Below are positions 61,931 to 64,000 of a stretch of DNA of 64,000 bases, in pieces; position 1 is the stretch's first letter, and the number at the start of each line of letters is the position of its first letter. The notes under the pieces were generated by a model that had not been told where the DNA came from, searched no databases, and saw only the letters and a list, made by a program, of their open reading frames with translations. The position numbers and the translations under genes were made by a program. The stretch is from CAUPWF01 sp964367905 (lineage in GTDB: Bacteria > Bacillota > Clostridia > Lachnospirales > Lachnospiraceae), in the NCBI GenBank assembly GCA_964367905.1, contig CAYIZP010000014.1:4942-68941 (forward strand). The letters run 5' to 3'.

Positions 61931-62593
61931 ATGACGATTCAAGAGATTTATGAAAAATTCGATAAAATAGGATGTTTATCTTTTACAACAGTTGACGAAG
62001 AGGGAGTGCCAGAATCTAGAATTGCTCATTTGAGAGCATATGATGAGGAGGGTATTTACTTTATGACAATGTTTACAAAAGACTTTTATAAACAAATGAA
62101 AAAAAATAGCAAGCTATCTATCTGTGGTCTTTGTGCGAAGACGCAGGTAGAGCATGATGAGAGTGGAGCTCCTATCTTTGAAGGGGGATATGCCATGAGG
62201 ATGACAGGAACCGTGAAGGAAGTTTCGATGGAAGAGATAAAGGCGAAACAAAATCCAGTGTTCGACTTCTGTATTAAAGATCAGGAAACCTATCCAGCTA
62301 TGGTTGTCTTCTGTATTACTAGCGGATATGGAGATGTCTTTGACTATGATTTTGAGAAGGTAAAACGTGACAATAAGTTACAGAGAAGCTATTTTGCCTA
62401 TAATGGTGCAAAAGAGAAGTATAAGGGGCTGAAGATTGATCAAGATACCTGTATCTCTTGTGGAGTCTGTCAGAAGAAATGTTCCTTCTTGGCAATTCAG
62501 GAAGAAAACGGCACTTATTCGATCGATAAATGCCGTTGTGATGAATGTGGGGATTGCTATATGAATTGTCCTGTAAAGGCAATCTCGTATTAG
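61931..62593 (+). CDS. pyridoxamine-5'-phosphate-oxidase-like flavoprotein fused to a 2[4Fe-4S] ferredoxin
   Basis: This 220-residue protein has an FMN-binding split-barrel domain (about 1-150: GCLSFTTVDEEGVPESRIAHLRA, YFMTMFTKDFYKQM) and a C-terminal ferredoxin with CISCGVCQKKC and CRCDECGDCYMNCPVKA. It probably passes electrons between ferredoxin and flavin. AAGGA lies 8 bases before this ATG. An upstream in-frame TTG at 61886 behind GAGGAGG is an alternative and would add 15 residues. Confidence 0.83.
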   Translation: MTIQEIYEKFDKIGCLSFTTVDEEGVPESRIAHLRAYDEEGIYFMTMFTKDFYKQMKKNSKLSICGLCAKTQVEHDESGAPIFEGGYAMRMTGTVKEVSMEEIKAKQNPVFDFCIKDQETYPAMVVFCITSGYGDVFDYDFEKVKRDNKLQRSYFAYNGAKEKYKGLKIDQDTCISCGVCQKKCSFLAIQEENGTYSIDKCRCDECGDCYMNCPVKAISY

Positions 62594-62602
62594 ATTGTGA
62601 AA

Positions 62603-63340
62603 TTAATATGAAAGTACTCCATAGAAAGCCGGCTTTTGCTGGCTTTCATTGTACCCTTGAAGAACTAGATCGCCATTCCGTCGGGTCTTATTTACAGTAA
62701 ATTCTTCCTCGAATTTTAGCTCGGATACAAAGTAGATTTCGATGTGTCGTAAGTTTTTGAGCATTGATTCGGAATCATCGAGTGCATCATAACAAAAATC
62801 TCCATATCTAGAATTGTTTACATGTCCTAACATATCCAGGTAACTTCTACGAACCTCGCGTTTCTCTCCTGGTTCAAATACCAATTTTTCTTTAAATGTT
62901 GGATTTGCTTCCGTTAGGGGATTCCCAGAAACAGGCATTAGTACGAACGGTAATTTACGACTCTTGTAGATACTTCTTTTTTCCATATCAAATAGAGTCG
63001 AATATAGAGTACAACTAAAGATAGGGGTGCCCTCCTCATTGTGAATAGAAACTTCACGGCGGAAGTAGATGCCTTTTTGTTCGGAAAACCATGTTCTTCC
63101 GATTAGCTTTTGTTCACGATCACTGATAGGATGATGGATATTAATCGTAAGAGACAATAGAACCCATGAAATTCCCTTGGCAAATAGTTTCTCAAAATTC
63201 AAATCATAATTTCTAAGATGCTTGTCCACTAGTGAAGTTGCTAGGGATTGGTAACCAGCAGGTGTATAGATGCCACTTCTGTCGAAGTGGGAGAATTCTA
63301 ATTCGATGTCATAACTTTGTTCCATTTCATTTATAAACAT
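62603..63340 (-). CDS. acyl-ACP thioesterase
   Basis: This 245-residue protein has two hot-dog domains of the acyl-ACP thioesterase family. N-terminal half: HFDRSGIYTPAGYQSLA, GISWVLLSLTINIHHP, FYRREVS-like YFRREVSIHNEEG. C-terminal half: RRSYLDMLGHVNNSRYGDF, where the HVNN motif marks the active region. It releases fatty acids from acyl carrier protein. It is convergent with the flavoprotein gene and has no visible operon partner. Confidence 0.85.
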   Translation of the reverse strand: MFINEMEQSYDIELEFSHFDRSGIYTPAGYQSLATSLVDKHLRNYDLNFEKLFAKGISWVLLSLTINIHHPISDREQKLIGRTWFSEQKGIYFRREVSIHNEEGTPIFSCTLYSTLFDMEKRSIYKSRKLPFVLMPVSGNPLTEANPTFKEKLVFEPGEKREVRRSYLDMLGHVNNSRYGDFCYDALDDSESMLKNLRHIEIYFVSELKFEEEFTVNKTRRNGDLVLQGYNESQQKPAFYGVLSY

Positions 63341-63391
63341 AATTTATCATCCTTTATTCTTTCGTTTTTATTACAATTTTTATGTAAGAGT

Positions 63392-63511
63392 AACTATTCA
63401 GCCTAAACATCTCGGATGGATCACTGCGTGATCTGTTACGCTGCTTCACAGTTATATATAAGATTGTATCATAGAATTTATATATTGCAAGATGCGCAAG
63501 TCTGAATAGTT
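63392..63511. mobile_element. 120-bp element with 10-bp terminal inverted repeats (MITE-like)
   Basis: AACTATTCAG at the left and CTGAATAGTT at the right flank a stretch with an inner hairpin GATCAC-TGC-GTGATC (63419-63433) and CTGCTTCACAG. It has no coding capacity. It lies between the thioesterase and ArsR genes. I see no clear target duplication. Confidence 0.45.
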
Positions 63512-63518
63512 GTTTTCA

Positions 63519-63571
63519 AATCAAAAAATTTTGATTCATATATTGACATAAGGAGTTTCGTAGTGTATGAT
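63519..63571 (+). promoter_or_regulatory. promoter and candidate ArsR operator
   Basis: A perfect palindrome AATCAAAA-AA-TTTTGATT (63519-63536) overlaps the region just before TTGACA, 17 bases, TATGAT (63543-63571). ATCAA-N6-TTGAT is the usual ArsR box form. Confidence 0.7.
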
Positions 63572-63619
63572 AAAATTAATTCAAAAACATTTGATTTGAT
63601 AAAAGAAAGGGGAACTAAT

Positions 63620-63940
63620 ATGTTAGAAAAGCCAGAACGCATTGCTAAAATATTCAAGGCATTATGTGATGAGAATCGTGTCCTAATTGTTCAACATCTT
63701 CAAAGTGGTGAAAAATGTGCATGTAATATTGCGGATGAATTAGGTCTATCCCAATCGAAATTATCATATCATATGAAGATATTATGTGAGAGTGGGATTG
63801 TTGAGTGTTGGTATATTGGGAAGTGGACGCATTATCGAATCTGCAAGAGTGGGAGTAAGCATGTTGCAGCAGTTTTTGCGGAACTTACAACTGCAAGTGA
63901 AGTACAAGAAGATTGTACCTGTGATGCACAAGCGGTATAG
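63620..63940 (+). CDS. arsR: ArsR-family metalloregulator
   Basis: This 106-residue winged-HTH repressor has IFKALCDENRVLIVQHLQSGEKCACNIADELGLSQSKLSYHMKIL (key parts KCACNIADEL and SQSKLSYHMKIL). The CxC in the DNA-binding region sits where ArsR binds As(III)/Sb(III). A second CTC motif is at the C-terminus. AAAGGGG precedes the ATG; an earlier in-frame start overlaps the -10 box and is excluded. It probably represses itself and genes beyond the window. Confidence 0.9.
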   Translation: MLEKPERIAKIFKALCDENRVLIVQHLQSGEKCACNIADELGLSQSKLSYHMKILCESGIVECWYIGKWTHYRICKSGSKHVAAVFAELTTASEVQEDCTCDAQAV

Positions 63941-63948
63941 CTAGATAG

Positions 63949-63992
63949 GCCATAATTTCATGGTGTTAGAATCTGAATGAAGTTATGGCTTT
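63949..63992 (+). terminator. hairpin after arsR
   Basis: GCCATAATTTCAT pairs with ATGAAGTTATGGC (one G-T pair) around a 15-base loop, followed by TTT. The loop is long and the T run short, so it is a weak terminator or an operator. Confidence 0.5.
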
Positions 63993-64000
63993 GACTAAGA

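Noticed and set aside
62624..62647. Convergent terminator GAAAGCC...GGCTTTC
   Set aside because: The stem lies inside the thioesterase coding region before its stop and has no T run of note.

Overview
The window looks like the chromosome of a low-GC, anaerobic, spore-forming Firmicute, most likely a clostridium of the Lachnospiraceae. The reasons are the AT-rich sequence, strong AGGAGG-type ribosome binding sites with frequent TTG/GTG starts, LicT/PTS sugar control, glycyl-radical chemistry, small ferredoxins, SPOCS (DUF3794) proteins and a DUF5721 protein. The sequence is a draft scaffold with three 100-N gaps. Two of them (2973-3072 and 43742-43841) are flanked by exact 55-bp duplications, so the flanking contigs really overlap. 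The third (27952-28051) hides real missing sequence.

Layout. 0-12.3 kb: amino-sugar catabolism in two units. The first encodes a divergent NagA, a shortened divergent NagB, a fructose-6-phosphate-aldolase-type transaldolase, a glycyl radical enzyme and its activase. The second starts at a LicT-type antiterminator/terminator and encodes the antiterminator, EIIA, a GlcNAc-type EIICB and canonical NagA and NagB. 12.3-18.7 kb: beta-propeller lipoprotein, membrane-anchored ECF-like sigma factor, HtpG under a CIRCE-like element, DUF5721 protein, RluF. 18.7-26.5 kb: a minus-strand second-messenger cluster (CHASE2 adenylate cyclase, FecR-like acidic lipoprotein, GAF/HD-GYP protein, metallo-beta-lactamase-fold protein, two membrane GGDEF proteins).

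26.6-36.1 kb: a tightly overlapping operon of five cobalamin-dependent radical SAM enzymes, a GH3-type acyl-adenylating enzyme and two GNAT-like proteins. It has no recognisable carrier protein, PKS/NRPS or precursor peptide, and is the best candidate for an undescribed biosynthetic pathway. 36.1-40.5 kb: a duplicated pair of zinc-ribbon membrane protein plus TPM-domain protein. 40.7-48.3 kb: an accessory region with a decayed HTH gene, a shortened ferredoxin gene, a Crp/Fnr regulator, and a SatD/DUF3307 cassette bounded by exact 28-bp direct repeats and preceded by three iterated palindromes. It continues with YaaA, a PLD-helicase-DUF3427 protein and a Nudix hydrolase. The SatD cassette is the second candidate for a novel system.

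48.3-64 kb: GH25 protein with SH3 domains, acetyltransferase, GGDEF/EAL protein, LytTR/LiaF-like pair, M19 dipeptidase, small repeat lipoprotein, metallophosphoesterase, a cysteine-rich protein and three SPOCS proteins, tRNA-Ser(GGA), HxlR regulator, orphan solute-binding protein, flavin/ferredoxin protein, acyl-ACP thioesterase and an ArsR regulator. A family of GGGACGGGG-type hairpins closes many transcription units. Functional calls rest on recognition of motifs and family features by eye; no database search was run.
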